The notes under the pieces are model-generated. The model did no database searches and had not been told where the DNA came from. It worked only from the letters and a program-made list of their open reading frames with translations. From DATBSK01 sp964532485 (GTDB lineage: Bacteria; Actinomycetota; Acidimicrobiia; IMCC26256; PALSA-555), in NCBI GenBank assembly GCA_964532485.1, contig CAZHKE010000009.1, forward strand, positions 1 through 64,000: a stretch of DNA of 64,000 nt, read 5' to 3'. The stretch's first letter is position 1; every line of letters begins with the position of its first letter. Position numbers and translations under genes: made by a program. This document shows positions 8,134 to 16,371 of this stretch, piece after piece.

Positions 8134-8849
8134 TCATGAGCGAACCTTCTGGTTGTCGCGCTGGTTGTCGCGCGTGCGTCGAGCCCTTCGTGAGCGGCCG
8201 GGCTTGGGCGCGGCGCCCCACTCGAAGACCGTGCGGGCCTGCGTCACGTCGGCGAACTCGACGCGCCNNNNNNNNNNNNNNNNNNNNNNNNNNNNNNNNN
8301 NNNNNNNNNNNNNNNNNNNNNNNNNNNNNNNNNNNNNNNNNNNNNNNNNNNNNNNNNNNNNNNNNNNGCGCCCCACTCGAAGACCGTGCGGGCCTGCGTC
8401 ACGTCGGCGAACTCGACGCGCCGGGGGGTGCCGTCGATGTCGAGGTCGGCACCGCTGTCGTCGACGGCGGTGACCGTGCCGCGGAGACGCTCGACCGTCT
8501 CGCCGACCCGCGCCTTCACGCTGACCAGCTGACCGACGACCCCGCGCCAGTGCTGCAGACGGCGAAGTGGGCGCTCGAGTCCGGGGCTGCTGACCTCGAG
8601 CGTGTAGGCGCCCCGGAGGATGCGGTCGGCGTCGGGATCGGCGTCGAGCGCGGGTGAGATCGACTCGGTCGCCGCCGTGATCGCGTCGAGGTCGATCGGA
8701 CCGCCGCCGGCGCGCTCCACGAGCACCCGCAGCGTGCGCGCTCGACCCGCCGCGCCCGTGAGCTCGGCGTCATAGAGGTCGAGACCGAGCGTGCCGAGGA
8801 CGGGCTCGATGACGGTCACGAGGGCATCGGGCGCGCCGGAGTCGTTCAT
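8134..8849 (-). CDS. rimP: Ribosome maturation factor RimP, split by an artefactual N gap
   Basis: Acts in early 30S assembly. The protein begins MNDSGAPDALVTVIEPVLG, has the family region YTLEVSSPGLERPL, and ends RDNQRDNQKVRS. The gap at 8268-8367 is flanked by the same 55 bp on both sides. Removing 155 bases yields an open frame of 186 residues, a normal RimP length, so the gene is probably intact. The ATG at 8847-8849 is supported by GGAGGT about 7 nt upstream. It is the first gene of the nusA-infB operon. Confidence 0.93.
8268..8367. other. 100-N scaffold gap 2 flanked by a 55-bp duplicate
   Basis: Identical 55-bp sequences at 8213-8267 and 8368-8422 border the N run. The situation is the same as gap 1: a contig overlap left uncollapsed. 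Deleting one copy plus the Ns restores rimP in frame. Confidence 0.93.
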
Positions 8850-8910
8850 GGCTGCACCTCCCTCATCCCTCGCTCGCCTCGGTTCCTTCGCTGTGCGACC
8901 GCCTCGGGGC

Positions 8911-8942
8911 AAAAAAACGACGTGGGCCCGAGGCCCACGTCG
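8911..8942 (-). terminator. Rho-independent terminator after the DNA ligase gene
   Basis: On the minus strand a perfect 10-bp stem (8918-8927 with 8933-8942, 5-nt loop) is followed by seven U residues (8917-8911). It lies 112 nt past the ligase stop and 61 nt before the rimP start, so it separates ligase transcription from the rimP-nusA operon. This is the only textbook intrinsic terminator I found in the window. Confidence 0.92.
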
Positions 8943-9054
8943 CCGGCGACCGCGGGGGCCGCGCACCAACGATCGAACGGGACGAATGGTACCAGACGAC
9001 CACCCCGATCGGGCCGGGAGCTCGGTGGGAGGCACGCCCCGACACCCCGAGCAC

Positions 9055-10119
9055 CTACACGCCGAACACCTCGTGGAGCTCGACCGGAACGGGGGTGTCG
9101 AGCTGCTCGTAGGTGCACGACGCCGGGTCGCGGTCGGGGCGCCAGCGCTGGAAGCGAGCCGTATGGCGGAAGCGGTCGCCCTGGAGGTGCTCGAACGCGA
9201 CCTCGGCGACTCGCTCGATCCGCAGCGGCGTCCACGACATGTCCTTCTTGGCGTTCCAGCGATTGCCCGCGCCCGGCATGCGCGCTGCCTCGCCGGCGGT
9301 TGCTGCGGCCCACTCGCGCCAGGGGTGGCCCTCGATCGCCTCGTCCTCGAGGGGACGAACCTCGTCGGCGAGCCGGTCGCGGAGCGTTGCGGCGAAGCTG
9401 CTCGCGACGCCCACGTGGTGCAGCTCGCCAGCGTCGTCGTAGAGCCCGAGCAGCAACGAGCCGACACCCTTGCCGTCCTTGTGGGTGCGGTACCCGGCGA
9501 CGACGCAGTCGGCGCTGCGCTGGTGCTTCACCTTCTGCATGACGCGCTTGCCCTCGTGGTACGGCTCACCCGCGCGCTTCGCGACCACGCCGTCGAGTCC
9601 GGCGCCCTCGAAGCGCGAGAACCAGTCGGACGCAGTGCCGGGATCGGTGGTCAGCGGCGTGAGGTGGATCGATGCGCCGTCGCCGACGGCCTGCTCGAGC
9701 CGTGCGCGCCGCTCGGCGAACGGAGCCGAGCGCAGGTCGTCGGCGCCCTCGCCGAGGAGGTCGAACGCCACGAACGAGGCGGGTGCCTGCCCCGCGAGCA
9801 TGTCGATGCGGCTCTTCGCGGGATGGATCCGGTTCGAGAGCCGGTCGAAGTCGAGCCCGTGGTCGGTCGCGATCACCAGCTCGCCGTCGACGACGGCCTG
9901 CGGCGCCAGCGCGGCGCGCAGCGGTTCGAGGATCTCGGGGAAGTAGCGGGTCAGCGGTCGCTCGTTGCGGCTGCCGAGCTCCACGTCGTCGCCGTCGCGG
10001 AACACGATGCAGCGGAAGCCGTCCCACTTGGGCTCGTAGCACCAGCCGTCGCCCACCGGGAGCTCGCGGGCGAGCTTGGCCAGCATCGGCGACACGGGCG
10101 GACGGACGGGCAGCGCCAC
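9055..10119 (-). CDS. ATP-dependent DNA ligase, LigC/LigD-ligase type
   Basis: Seals nicks using ATP, probably in repair. Of 354 residues, the adenylation domain shows motif I EPKWDGFR (Lys near residue 31 becomes adenylylated), VVDGELVIA, motif IV GLDGVVAKR and motif V QKVKHQRSADCVV. The OB-fold follows and ends near TPVPVELHEVFGV. The start at GTG 10117-10119 (MALPVRPPVSPMLAKL) matches the N-terminus usual for mycobacterial LigC-like enzymes. No Ku or polymerase domain adjoins it here, so a dedicated end-joining role is not shown. It is divergent from the ZIP gene with only 36 nt between, and ends at an intrinsic terminator. Confidence 0.9.
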   Translation of the reverse strand: MALPVRPPVSPMLAKLARELPVGDGWCYEPKWDGFRCIVFRDGDDVELGSRNERPLTRYFPEILEPLRAALAPQAVVDGELVIATDHGLDFDRLSNRIHPAKSRIDMLAGQAPASFVAFDLLGEGADDLRSAPFAERRARLEQAVGDGASIHLTPLTTDPGTASDWFSRFEGAGLDGVVAKRAGEPYHEGKRVMQKVKHQRSADCVVAGYRTHKDGKGVGSLLLGLYDDAGELHHVGVASSFAATLRDRLADEVRPLEDEAIEGHPWREWAAATAGEAARMPGAGNRWNAKKDMSWTPLRIERVAEVAFEHLQGDRFRHTARFQRWRPDRDPASCTYEQLDTPVPVELHEVFGV

Positions 10120-10155
10120 GTCGGCACCCTGCCACAGTGCGCGAGGCTCCTCGCC

Positions 10156-10950
10156 GTGCTGGAGGCCGGGCTGTGGGCAGGGCTGGGGCAATCGGCGCTG
10201 ATCCTGGGCGCGCTCCTCGTGGCGCGCTTCCCCAAGCTCACCGAGCCTCGCTACCTCGGCCTCGTGATGGCGTTCGGCGCGGGCACGCTCATCAGCGCGG
10301 TCACGACGGATCTCGTCGTCCCCGCGTACCAGGAGGCCGGCAAGACGCCGGCGGGCGTCGGTCTCGCGCTCGGTGCGCTCGGCTACTACGGGCTCACGGA
10401 GTGGCTCAACCGCAGAGCCGAGCGCGAGGACCCCGAGGAGCCGGTCGAGGACGCCGAGGACGTCGCCGGGCCCGACGCGGGGCTCGACGCCGTCCCTGCC
10501 GCCGCCGACGAGCGCGTCGCTCGGAACCTGTCGGTCGGGATGGTGCTCGACGGCATCCCGGAGTCGATCGCGATCGGCCTCACGCTCCTCGGCGGCAGCG
10601 CCGTCTCGGTCGCGCTCGTGGGTGCCGTGTTCGTCTCGAACCTGCCCGAGTCGATCGGGGTCGCTGCCGCGCTGCTCGCAGGCGGGCGTCCACTGCGCGA
10701 CGTCCTCGGCCGCTTCGCGGTCATCGTCGGGATCGGCACGCTCGCGGGTGCAATCGGCTACGGCCTCCTCGAGCCGAGCGAGGCCGCCCTCATCGCGGCC
10801 ATCCAGTCGATCGCGGCCGGAGCGATGATCGTGGTCACCGTGAACGAGATGATCCCTCTCGCGGTGCGGGGCGCGGGTCGTCACGCCGGCCTGGCGGCCG
10901 CCGGGGGCTTCGCGCTCGCGGCGTTCTTGTCGACGCTCACCGCCGCCTGA
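10156..10950 (+). CDS. ZIP-family-like metal transporter, non-canonical motif
   Basis: Predicted inner-membrane protein of 264 residues with several hydrophobic segments and an acidic cytoplasmic loop (about residues 90-120). It resembles ZIP divalent-metal transporters in MVLDGIPESIAIG and FVSNLPESIGVAAALL. These match the TM4/TM5 signatures, but the metal-binding His of the usual HNxPEG motif is Asp, so the substrate cannot be assigned. I propose GTG 10156 as the start because it opens directly into the first transmembrane segment; it is uncertain. It is convergent with proS, 11 nt apart. Confidence 0.75.
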   Translation: MLEAGLWAGLGQSALILGALLVARFPKLTEPRYLGLVMAFGAGTLISAVTTDLVVPAYQEAGKTPAGVGLALGALGYYGLTEWLNRRAEREDPEEPVEDAEDVAGPDAGLDAVPAAADERVARNLSVGMVLDGIPESIAIGLTLLGGSAVSVALVGAVFVSNLPESIGVAAALLAGGRPLRDVLGRFAVIVGIGTLAGAIGYGLLEPSEAALIAAIQSIAAGAMIVVTVNEMIPLAVRGAGRHAGLAAAGGFALAAFLSTLTAA

Positions 10951-10961
10951 TCGACGCCGGA

Positions 10962-12668
10962 TCAGGCTTCGCCGGCCAGAACGGAGGTCGCGTCGTCGAG
11001 CGCCAGCTCGTCCTGGTCGCCCGTCGCCCGCACGCGGCGCTCGACGACGCCGCGTCCGATGCCCTTCGCCCCGACGGTGACGCGCACCGGCATCCCGAGC
11101 AGGTCCGCGTCGGCGAACTTCACGCCCGGCGACGCGTCGCGATCGTCGTAGAGCACCGAGACCCCGGCCCCGGTCAGCTCCCGGTACAGGCGCTCAGCGG
11201 CCGCGACGACGCCGTCGGCCCCGCCACCTTTGCCGGACAGCGCGACGAGATGCAGGTCGTACGGAGCCAGCACGACGGGCCACGAGATCCCGTCGGCGTC
11301 GTGGTGCTCCTCGACGACCGCGGTGACGATCCGCGAGATGCCGATTCCGTAGCAGCCCATGACCATGGGGTGCGTCTCGCCCGTCTCGTCGACATAGCGA
11401 GCGTCGAACGCCTCTGCGTACTTCGTGCCGAGCTCGAACACCTGCCCGACCTCGATGCCGCGGTCGACGGAGAGGGGCTTGCCGCAGCGCGGGCACGGAT
11501 CACCCGGGACGACGCTGACGAGGTCGGCCCACTGCCCGACCACGAAGTCGCGACCGAGCACGGCGTTGCGCACGTGGTGGTCGACCTCGTTCGCTCCGGT
11601 CACCCAGCCGTGATGCGCCGACACGAGCGGATCGGCGACGACGAGAGCGAGGCCCGAGGCATCCGGTCCGATGTACCCCCGCACGAGCTCGGCGTGGGCG
11701 GCGAAGTCTGCGTCGTCGAACAGCCGCACCGTGCGCGGGGCCAACGCGTGTGCGAGTGCGACGCCATTGACCTCGCGATCTCCGGGCACCAACGCGACCG
11801 CGGGCTCACCGTCGAACGAGAAGGCAATGCACTTCAGCAGGTGGTCGGTCGGTTCACCGAGGTGCTCGGCGACGGCCGCGATCCCCGGCATGTCGGGCGT
11901 GTGCACCTTCTCCTTCGCGGGCGCATCGGCCGGCGGCTCGCCGGGTTCGCTCGCCCGCCGCGCGACCTCGACGTTGGCGGCGTAGTCGCAGCTCTTGCAC
12001 CAGACGAAGTCGTCCTCACCGACGGCAGCGACCGCCATGAACTCGTGGTTGATGTCACCGCCGATCTCGCCGGCCTCACCTTCGACCGGGCGGAACGTCA
12101 GCGCGCACCGCTCGAAGACGCGCGTGTAGGCGTCGTACATGTCGCGGTACGTGCGCTTGAGGTCCTCGCCGTCGACGTGGAACGAGTACGCGTCCTTCAT
12201 GAGGAACTCGCGCGACCGCAGCAACCCGAAGCGCGGCCGCAGCTCGTCGCGGTACTTCCAATTGATCTGGTACACGCTCAACGGCAGATCGCGATAGCTC
12301 GAATACTCCCCGGCGACGATCGACGTGATGGCCTCCTCGGCCGTCGGTGACAGGCAGAACTCGCCGTCCTTCCGGTCCTGCAGCCGGAACATCAGCGGTC
12401 CGTAGGCTTCGTCGCGCCCCGACTGCTTCCAGAGCTCGCGGGGCTGCGCGATCGGCAGCGTCATCTCCTGCGCGCCGATGGCGTCCATCTCCTCCCGCAC
12501 GATCTGCTCGACCTTGGTGAGCACCCTCTGGCCCAGCGGCAGCCAGGCGTAGATGCCGCTCGCCACCCTCCGGATGCATCCGGCCCGGAGCAGGAGCCGG
12601 TGGCTGTCGATCTCGGCGTCCGCCGGGTCGTCGCGCAGCGTGCGCAGGAACAGCCTCGACATCCGCAT
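10962..12668 (-). CDS. proS: Prolyl-tRNA synthetase, bacterial type
   Basis: Charges tRNA-Pro. The 568 residues begin MRMSRLFLRTLRDDPADAEI. Class II motifs are visible: LPLGQRVL, the motif 2 region NWKYRDELRPRFGLLRSREF, and motif 3 GCYGIGISRIVTAVVEEHHD. The insertion (editing) domain between motifs 2 and 3 is present with LVPGDREVNGVAL, followed by the C-terminal anticodon-binding domain. The ATG at 12666-12668 lies 6 nt after a TATGTT -10 box on the minus strand, so the mRNA is probably leaderless and this start is preferred over the second in-frame ATG. Confidence 0.96.
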   Translation of the reverse strand: MRMSRLFLRTLRDDPADAEIDSHRLLLRAGCIRRVASGIYAWLPLGQRVLTKVEQIVREEMDAIGAQEMTLPIAQPRELWKQSGRDEAYGPLMFRLQDRKDGEFCLSPTAEEAITSIVAGEYSSYRDLPLSVYQINWKYRDELRPRFGLLRSREFLMKDAYSFHVDGEDLKRTYRDMYDAYTRVFERCALTFRPVEGEAGEIGGDINHEFMAVAAVGEDDFVWCKSCDYAANVEVARRASEPGEPPADAPAKEKVHTPDMPGIAAVAEHLGEPTDHLLKCIAFSFDGEPAVALVPGDREVNGVALAHALAPRTVRLFDDADFAAHAELVRGYIGPDASGLALVVADPLVSAHHGWVTGANEVDHHVRNAVLGRDFVVGQWADLVSVVPGDPCPRCGKPLSVDRGIEVGQVFELGTKYAEAFDARYVDETGETHPMVMGCYGIGISRIVTAVVEEHHDADGISWPVVLAPYDLHLVALSGKGGGADGVVAAAERLYRELTGAGVSVLYDDRDASPGVKFADADLLGMPVRVTVGAKGIGRGVVERRVRATGDQDELALDDATSVLAGEA

Positions 12669-12674
12669 CGCCGC

Positions 12675-12680
12675 AACATA
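12675..12680 (-). promoter_or_regulatory. -10 box of proS (leaderless)
   Basis: TATGTT on the minus strand with 6 nt to the proS ATG, the actinobacterial leaderless arrangement. No clear -35 is visible. Confidence 0.6.
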
Positions 12681-12762
12681 GATGGACGGGCCAGGCCCGG
12701 CGGGCCCTCGCCCGCGTCCGAAAAACCTGACCGACGCGCTGGCATTTGACCCGCGAATCCCC

Positions 12763-12768
12763 TACTGT
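12763..12768 (+). promoter_or_regulatory. -10 box of the sulfite reductase operon
   Basis: TACTGT ends 7 nt before a GTG (12776) that opens a 33-codon reading frame. This spacing predicts transcription starting at or next to that GTG, i.e. a leaderless uORF ahead of sir-cysH. Confidence 0.55.
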
Positions 12769-12775
12769 CCGGGTC

Positions 12776-12877
12776 GTGATTCGGGATCGGGGCGCCCCCA
12801 GCATCGCCATGGGCCGCACGCCCCACGAGGGGCTCGACGAGCACTGTCGTCGGGCACCCGGTCGCGCCGCCGCCTGA
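12776..12877 (+). CDS. Possible leader peptide upstream of sir-cysH
   Basis: A 33-residue frame from GTG to TGA, containing an internal ATG at 12809 and ending DEHCRRAPGRAAA, lies 59 nt before the sulfite reductase start. A TANNNT -10 box 7 nt upstream suggests it is translated from a leaderless mRNA. Small uORFs ahead of sulfur-assimilation operons with regulatory Cys codons are known in mycobacteria. Here there is only one Cys codon (TGT), so the analogy is weak and attenuation is an inference. Confidence 0.4.
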   Translation: MIRDRGAPSIAMGRTPHEGLDEHCRRAPGRAAA

Positions 12878-12936
12878 TCCAAGTCCCGGCGCGTCGCTCC
12901 TCTTCGTCCCCGCCCCTTCTTCCCGCGGAGATCCCG

Positions 12937-14736
12937 ATGACCCCTGAGCTCGCAAGCCTCGCCGTCACGCCCCTCGATCCCGAGATCGAAGCCGAGATCG
13001 AGCGCTTCGAGGACGGCGCGGCGCGCTACCTCGCCGGCGACATCGACGACGACGCGTTCCGCGTCTTCCGTCTCAACCAGGGCATCTACGGCCAACGGCA
13101 GGGCGGCCACAACCAGATGGTCCGCATCAAGGTCCCGCACGGGCGCCTCGAGCCCGAGCAGCTGGAGATGATCGCCCACGTCAGCGAGATCTACTCGCGC
13201 GGCTGGGTGCACTGCACCACCCGCCAGAACGTGCAGATGCACTTCGTGCAGCTCGAGCAGGTCGGCGAGGTGCTGCGCCTGCTCGCCGCCGTGGGCCTCA
13301 CGAGCCGCGAGGCATGCGGCGACACCGTGCGCAACGTCGCCGGCTGCCACCTCGCCGGTGCGTGCCCCTACGAGGTGCTCGACATCAGCGCGTGGGCCCA
13401 GGCGACGACCGACTGGTTCCTCCGCAACCCGCTCGCGCAGCGCCTGCCCCGCAAGTTCAAGATCAACTTCTCGGGCTGTGCGACCGACTGCGGCCAGGCG
13501 ATGTTCAACGACGTCGGCGTGATCGCGGTCACTCGTCCGCTTGCCGACGGCACCGTGGAGCCAGGGTTCCGCGTGTTCGTCGCCGGTGGCCTCGGTGCCA
13601 ACCCGCACCCCGCGCAGGCGATCGAGGAGTTCACGCCGCGCGATCAGCTGCTCGCGACGATCGAATCGATTCTGCGGGTCTTCAACAACCACGGCAACCG
13701 CGACAACAAGCTGCGCGCGCGCATGAAGTGGCTCGTCGACACCATGGGCATGGACGAGCTGCGCGCCCGCATCATGAAGGAGCGGCGCTTCCTGATCGCC
13801 TCGGCCACGTATCCGGCCGGCGTGCCCGCGCTGGTGGAAGAGCGCGGAGACGCACCGGCGGGGATGAGCACGGCGTCGGGTGTGCCCGATGGGTTCGTGC
13901 CAGTCGACTTCCTGTCGCTCGACCCCTTCTCCTCGTGGGAGCATGCCAACGTGGTGCGCGGTCGGTCGAACGGGACGGTGAGCGCGTACGCGCACTCCCG
14001 CCTCGGTGACATCACGGCCGACCAGCTGCGGGCGATGGCCGCCATCCAGCGCGACTTCGGGCTCGATGGCGGCGTCCTGGAGCTGCGTGTCACCAACCGG
14101 CAGAACCTCGTGCTCCGCGGTCTGCGGGAAGACCACCTGCGCGACCTGCACTCGCGTCTCGCCGAGATCGAGATGGCGACGCCGGGCGCCGAGCTGGCGC
14201 GCGATGTCGTCGCGTGCCCCGGCGCCGACACGTGCAACCTTGCCGTCACCCAGTCGCGGGGCCTCGCGTCCGACATCGACAACGCGCTCGAGGACGCCGG
14301 CCTCGCCGAGGTCCCGGGCGTGCGCATCAACATCTCGGGCTGCACGAACAGCTGCGGGCAGCACCACATCTCCGACATCGGGTTCTTCGGGCTCGAGCGC
14401 CGGGCCCACGGTCGCTCGGCACCGGGGTACCAGATGCTGCTCGGCGGTCGCGTCGGCGACATGGAGATCGAGTTCGGCGAGAAGGCCACGAAGGTGCCGG
14501 CGAAGCGGGCGTCCGAGGCCGTCGTGCAGGTCGTGCGGCGCTTCGCGTCCGAGCGCGGCGCCGGCGAGACGTTCGCCTCCTGGCTCGACCGATCCGGCGG
14601 CGCGGCGGGGGTCGGCGCCGACCTCAAGGTGCTCGACCAGTTCCCCGATCCCGACCAGCGGCCCGATCTCTACGTCGACTTCGACGAGACCGGCCCCTAC
14701 GAGGCGACCGTCGGCGACAGCGAGTGCGCGACGTGA
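12937..14736 (+). CDS. sir: Assimilatory sulfite (or nitrite) reductase, siroheme/[4Fe-4S]
   Basis: Predicted six-electron reduction of sulfite to sulfide. The 599 residues have the duplicated ferredoxin-half plus siroheme-half layout: TVRNVAGCHLAGACPYEVLD in the first half, and the cluster ligands CPGADTC and GCTNSCGQHHISD (C-X5-C and C-X3-C) in the second. The ATG at 12937 has GGAG six nt upstream. The gene stops inside the cysH GTGA overlap, and pairing with APS reductase is why I prefer sulfite over nitrite. A uORF and a 59-nt gap precede it. The electron donor is presumably ferredoxin; none is encoded nearby. Confidence 0.9.
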   Translation: MTPELASLAVTPLDPEIEAEIERFEDGAARYLAGDIDDDAFRVFRLNQGIYGQRQGGHNQMVRIKVPHGRLEPEQLEMIAHVSEIYSRGWVHCTTRQNVQMHFVQLEQVGEVLRLLAAVGLTSREACGDTVRNVAGCHLAGACPYEVLDISAWAQATTDWFLRNPLAQRLPRKFKINFSGCATDCGQAMFNDVGVIAVTRPLADGTVEPGFRVFVAGGLGANPHPAQAIEEFTPRDQLLATIESILRVFNNHGNRDNKLRARMKWLVDTMGMDELRARIMKERRFLIASATYPAGVPALVEERGDAPAGMSTASGVPDGFVPVDFLSLDPFSSWEHANVVRGRSNGTVSAYAHSRLGDITADQLRAMAAIQRDFGLDGGVLELRVTNRQNLVLRGLREDHLRDLHSRLAEIEMATPGAELARDVVACPGADTCNLAVTQSRGLASDIDNALEDAGLAEVPGVRINISGCTNSCGQHHISDIGFFGLERRAHGRSAPGYQMLLGGRVGDMEIEFGEKATKVPAKRASEAVVQVVRRFASERGAGETFASWLDRSGGAAGVGADLKVLDQFPDPDQRPDLYVDFDETGPYEATVGDSECAT

Positions 14737-15440
14737 CTCCGGACGAGACCCGCGAGCCCGATTGCGGGCCCGATCTGCGCCAGCTCGCTGCGGTCTCGGC
14801 CTCGCTCGAGCACAAGCCGGCGACGGCGGCGATCGAGTGGGCCGCCGACCAGTTCGGTGACGGGCTCGTGCTGGCATCGTCGTTCCAGGACTGCGTGCTC
14901 ATCGACCTCGCGGTGCAGGTCGATCCGAGCATCGAGGTGGTGTTCCTCGACACCCAGTACCACTTCGCCGAGACCAGCTGGTACGTCGAGCACATCCGCA
15001 AGCGCTACGACCTCAACCTGCGGATCATCGGGCCCCAGATCCAGCGCGACGACCGCTGGCTCGACGACCCCGACGGCTGCTGTGGCGCCCGCAAGGTCGT
15101 CCCGCTCGCTCGCGCGCTGTCGGGCAAGACCGCATGGATGACCGGCCTGCGGCGCGACGAGGCGCTCACGAGGAACCGCACCGCGATCGTCGCGTTCGAC
15201 GGTGGTCGCGGCCTCGTCAAGGTCAACCCGCTCGCGACGTGGACCGAAGACGACGTCACCGGGTACTCGCAGGAGCGAGGGCTCCCCGAGCACCCGTTGC
15301 GCGACGTCGGCTACGCGTCGATCGGCTGCTGGCCGTGCACGCGGCCGGTCGAGCCGGGCGAGGACGCACGCGCCGGACGCTGGGCCGGGCTCGACAAGCT
15401 CGAGTGCGGGCTCCACGACTCGCTCGACACCCTCGACTGA
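14733..15440 (+). CDS. cysH: Adenylyl-sulfate (APS) reductase, [4Fe-4S] CysH
   Basis: Reduces activated sulfate to sulfite for cysteine synthesis. The 235 residues start at GTG 14733 overlapping the sir TGA (GTGA). The four iron-sulfur ligands are visible as DGCCGARK and IGCWPCTRPV, and the C-terminal catalytic Cys as LECGLH. These cysteines mark the APS-type enzyme rather than the cluster-free PAPS type. SSFQ near residue 50 is the PP-loop-like nucleotide site. The operon therefore covers APS to sulfide; sulfate activation genes are not in the window. Confidence 0.92.
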   Translation: MTPDETREPDCGPDLRQLAAVSASLEHKPATAAIEWAADQFGDGLVLASSFQDCVLIDLAVQVDPSIEVVFLDTQYHFAETSWYVEHIRKRYDLNLRIIGPQIQRDDRWLDDPDGCCGARKVVPLARALSGKTAWMTGLRRDEALTRNRTAIVAFDGGRGLVKVNPLATWTEDDVTGYSQERGLPEHPLRDVGYASIGCWPCTRPVEPGEDARAGRWAGLDKLECGLHDSLDTLD

Positions 15441-15444
15441 GCCC

Positions 15445-15556
15445 CTCCACTGCTTCGCTCGCTGCGGGCCGGGATACCCGGCCCGCGGGCGCTCGCTCCG
15501 CTCCACTGCTTCGCTCGCTGCGGGCCGGGATACCCGGCCCGCGGGCGCTCGCTCCG
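15445..15556. repeat. Palindromic repeat element, perfect tandem pair (copies B and C)
   Basis: Two identical 56-bp units (15445-15500 and 15501-15556). Each has CGCTCGCT, a perfect 10-bp stem (arms 15464-15473/15477-15486 and 15520-15529/15533-15542) with loop ATA, GGG and CGCTCGCT. They occupy most of the 160-nt gap between cysH and the methyltransferase gene. The hairpins could also end sir-cysH transcripts, but there is no U tract. Confidence 0.9.
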
Positions 15557-15600
15557 CTGCTGACGCCCTCCGGACACGCGACCTGCGAACATCGCGCGCG

Positions 15601-16371
15601 ATGGCAGTCCACGATGTCGCGCAGCGCGGCTTCGGCGCGGGGGCCGGCGCCTACGACCGCGCCCGGCCGTCCTACCCGCCCGACGCCGTCGCCTGGCTCG
15701 TCGAGCATCTGCGTCTCGGCACCGGCACTCGCTGCTGCGACCTCGCCGCCGGCACCGGCAAGCTGACCGCGCTCTTGGCCGCCGCGGGCGCCCGGCTCCT
15801 CGCGATCGAGCCCGTCGAGGAGATGGGCGAGGCGCTGCGGGCCGCGGTGCCCACGGTGCCGCTCGTCGCCGGGACAGCCGAGGCGCTGCCGCTCGCGGGC
15901 GCATCGCTCGACGCGGTCACCGTCGCCCAGGCGTTCCATTGGTTCGACGCCGACCGCGCGTTCGAGGAGCTCGCCCGCGTCGTGCGAGCCGGCGGCCGTG
16001 TGGGCTTGCTCTGGAACGCCCGCGATCGCTCCGTCGACTGGGTCGACGCGCTCTGGTCGATCATGGACCGCGTCGAGAAGAAGGCCCCCTGGCGCGACCA
16101 CGAGCGTTGGGCCGACAGCGCGCTCGGCGACCGCCACGGGTTCGGCCCGCTGCACGAGGCGACGTTCGAACACACGCAGACGCTCGCTGTCGACGGTGTC
16201 GTCGAGCGCTTCGCGTCTGTCAGTCACGTTGCGGTGCTCCCGCGGGACCACCGTGACGCCGTCCTCGACGAGGTCCGAGACGTGCTCGCGACCCACCCGG
16301 CGACGCGCGGCCACGAAACCGTCGCCATCCCCTACCGAGTCGACGCCTACTGGTGCGAGCGCGCCCCGTGA
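15601..16371 (+). CDS. Class I SAM-dependent methyltransferase
   Basis: A 256-residue methyltransferase of the Methyltransf_11 type. The SAM motif I is DLAAGTGKLTALL (near residues 40-52), motif II IEPVEEM, and AFHWFDADRAFEEL resembles ubiE/trans-aconitate-type enzymes. The substrate is unknown. The ATG at 15601 is the first in frame after the tandem repeat. The stop is in a GTGA overlap with murT, suggesting co-translation with the cell-wall genes, though a functional link is not established. Confidence 0.85.
   Translation: MAVHDVAQRGFGAGAGAYDRARPSYPPDAVAWLVEHLRLGTGTRCCDLAAGTGKLTALLAAAGARLLAIEPVEEMGEALRAAVPTVPLVAGTAEALPLAGASLDAVTVAQAFHWFDADRAFEELARVVRAGGRVGLLWNARDRSVDWVDALWSIMDRVEKKAPWRDHERWADSALGDRHGFGPLHEATFEHTQTLAVDGVVERFASVSHVAVLPRDHRDAVLDEVRDVLATHPATRGHETVAIPYRVDAYWCERAP

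Noticed and set aside
8791..10155. Long plus-strand frame leading into the ZIP-like gene
   Set aside because: It is antisense to rimP and the DNA ligase gene; only the part from GTG 10156 has transmembrane and ZIP-like features.
12669..12936. SAM riboswitch upstream of the sulfite reductase operon
   Set aside because: No known SAM riboswitch consensus was seen; the region is better explained by a short uORF.
15202..15600. Long frame extending the methyltransferase upstream through cysH and the tandem repeat
   Set aside because: The upstream part is a shadow of cysH in another frame; methyltransferase homology begins at ATG 15601.
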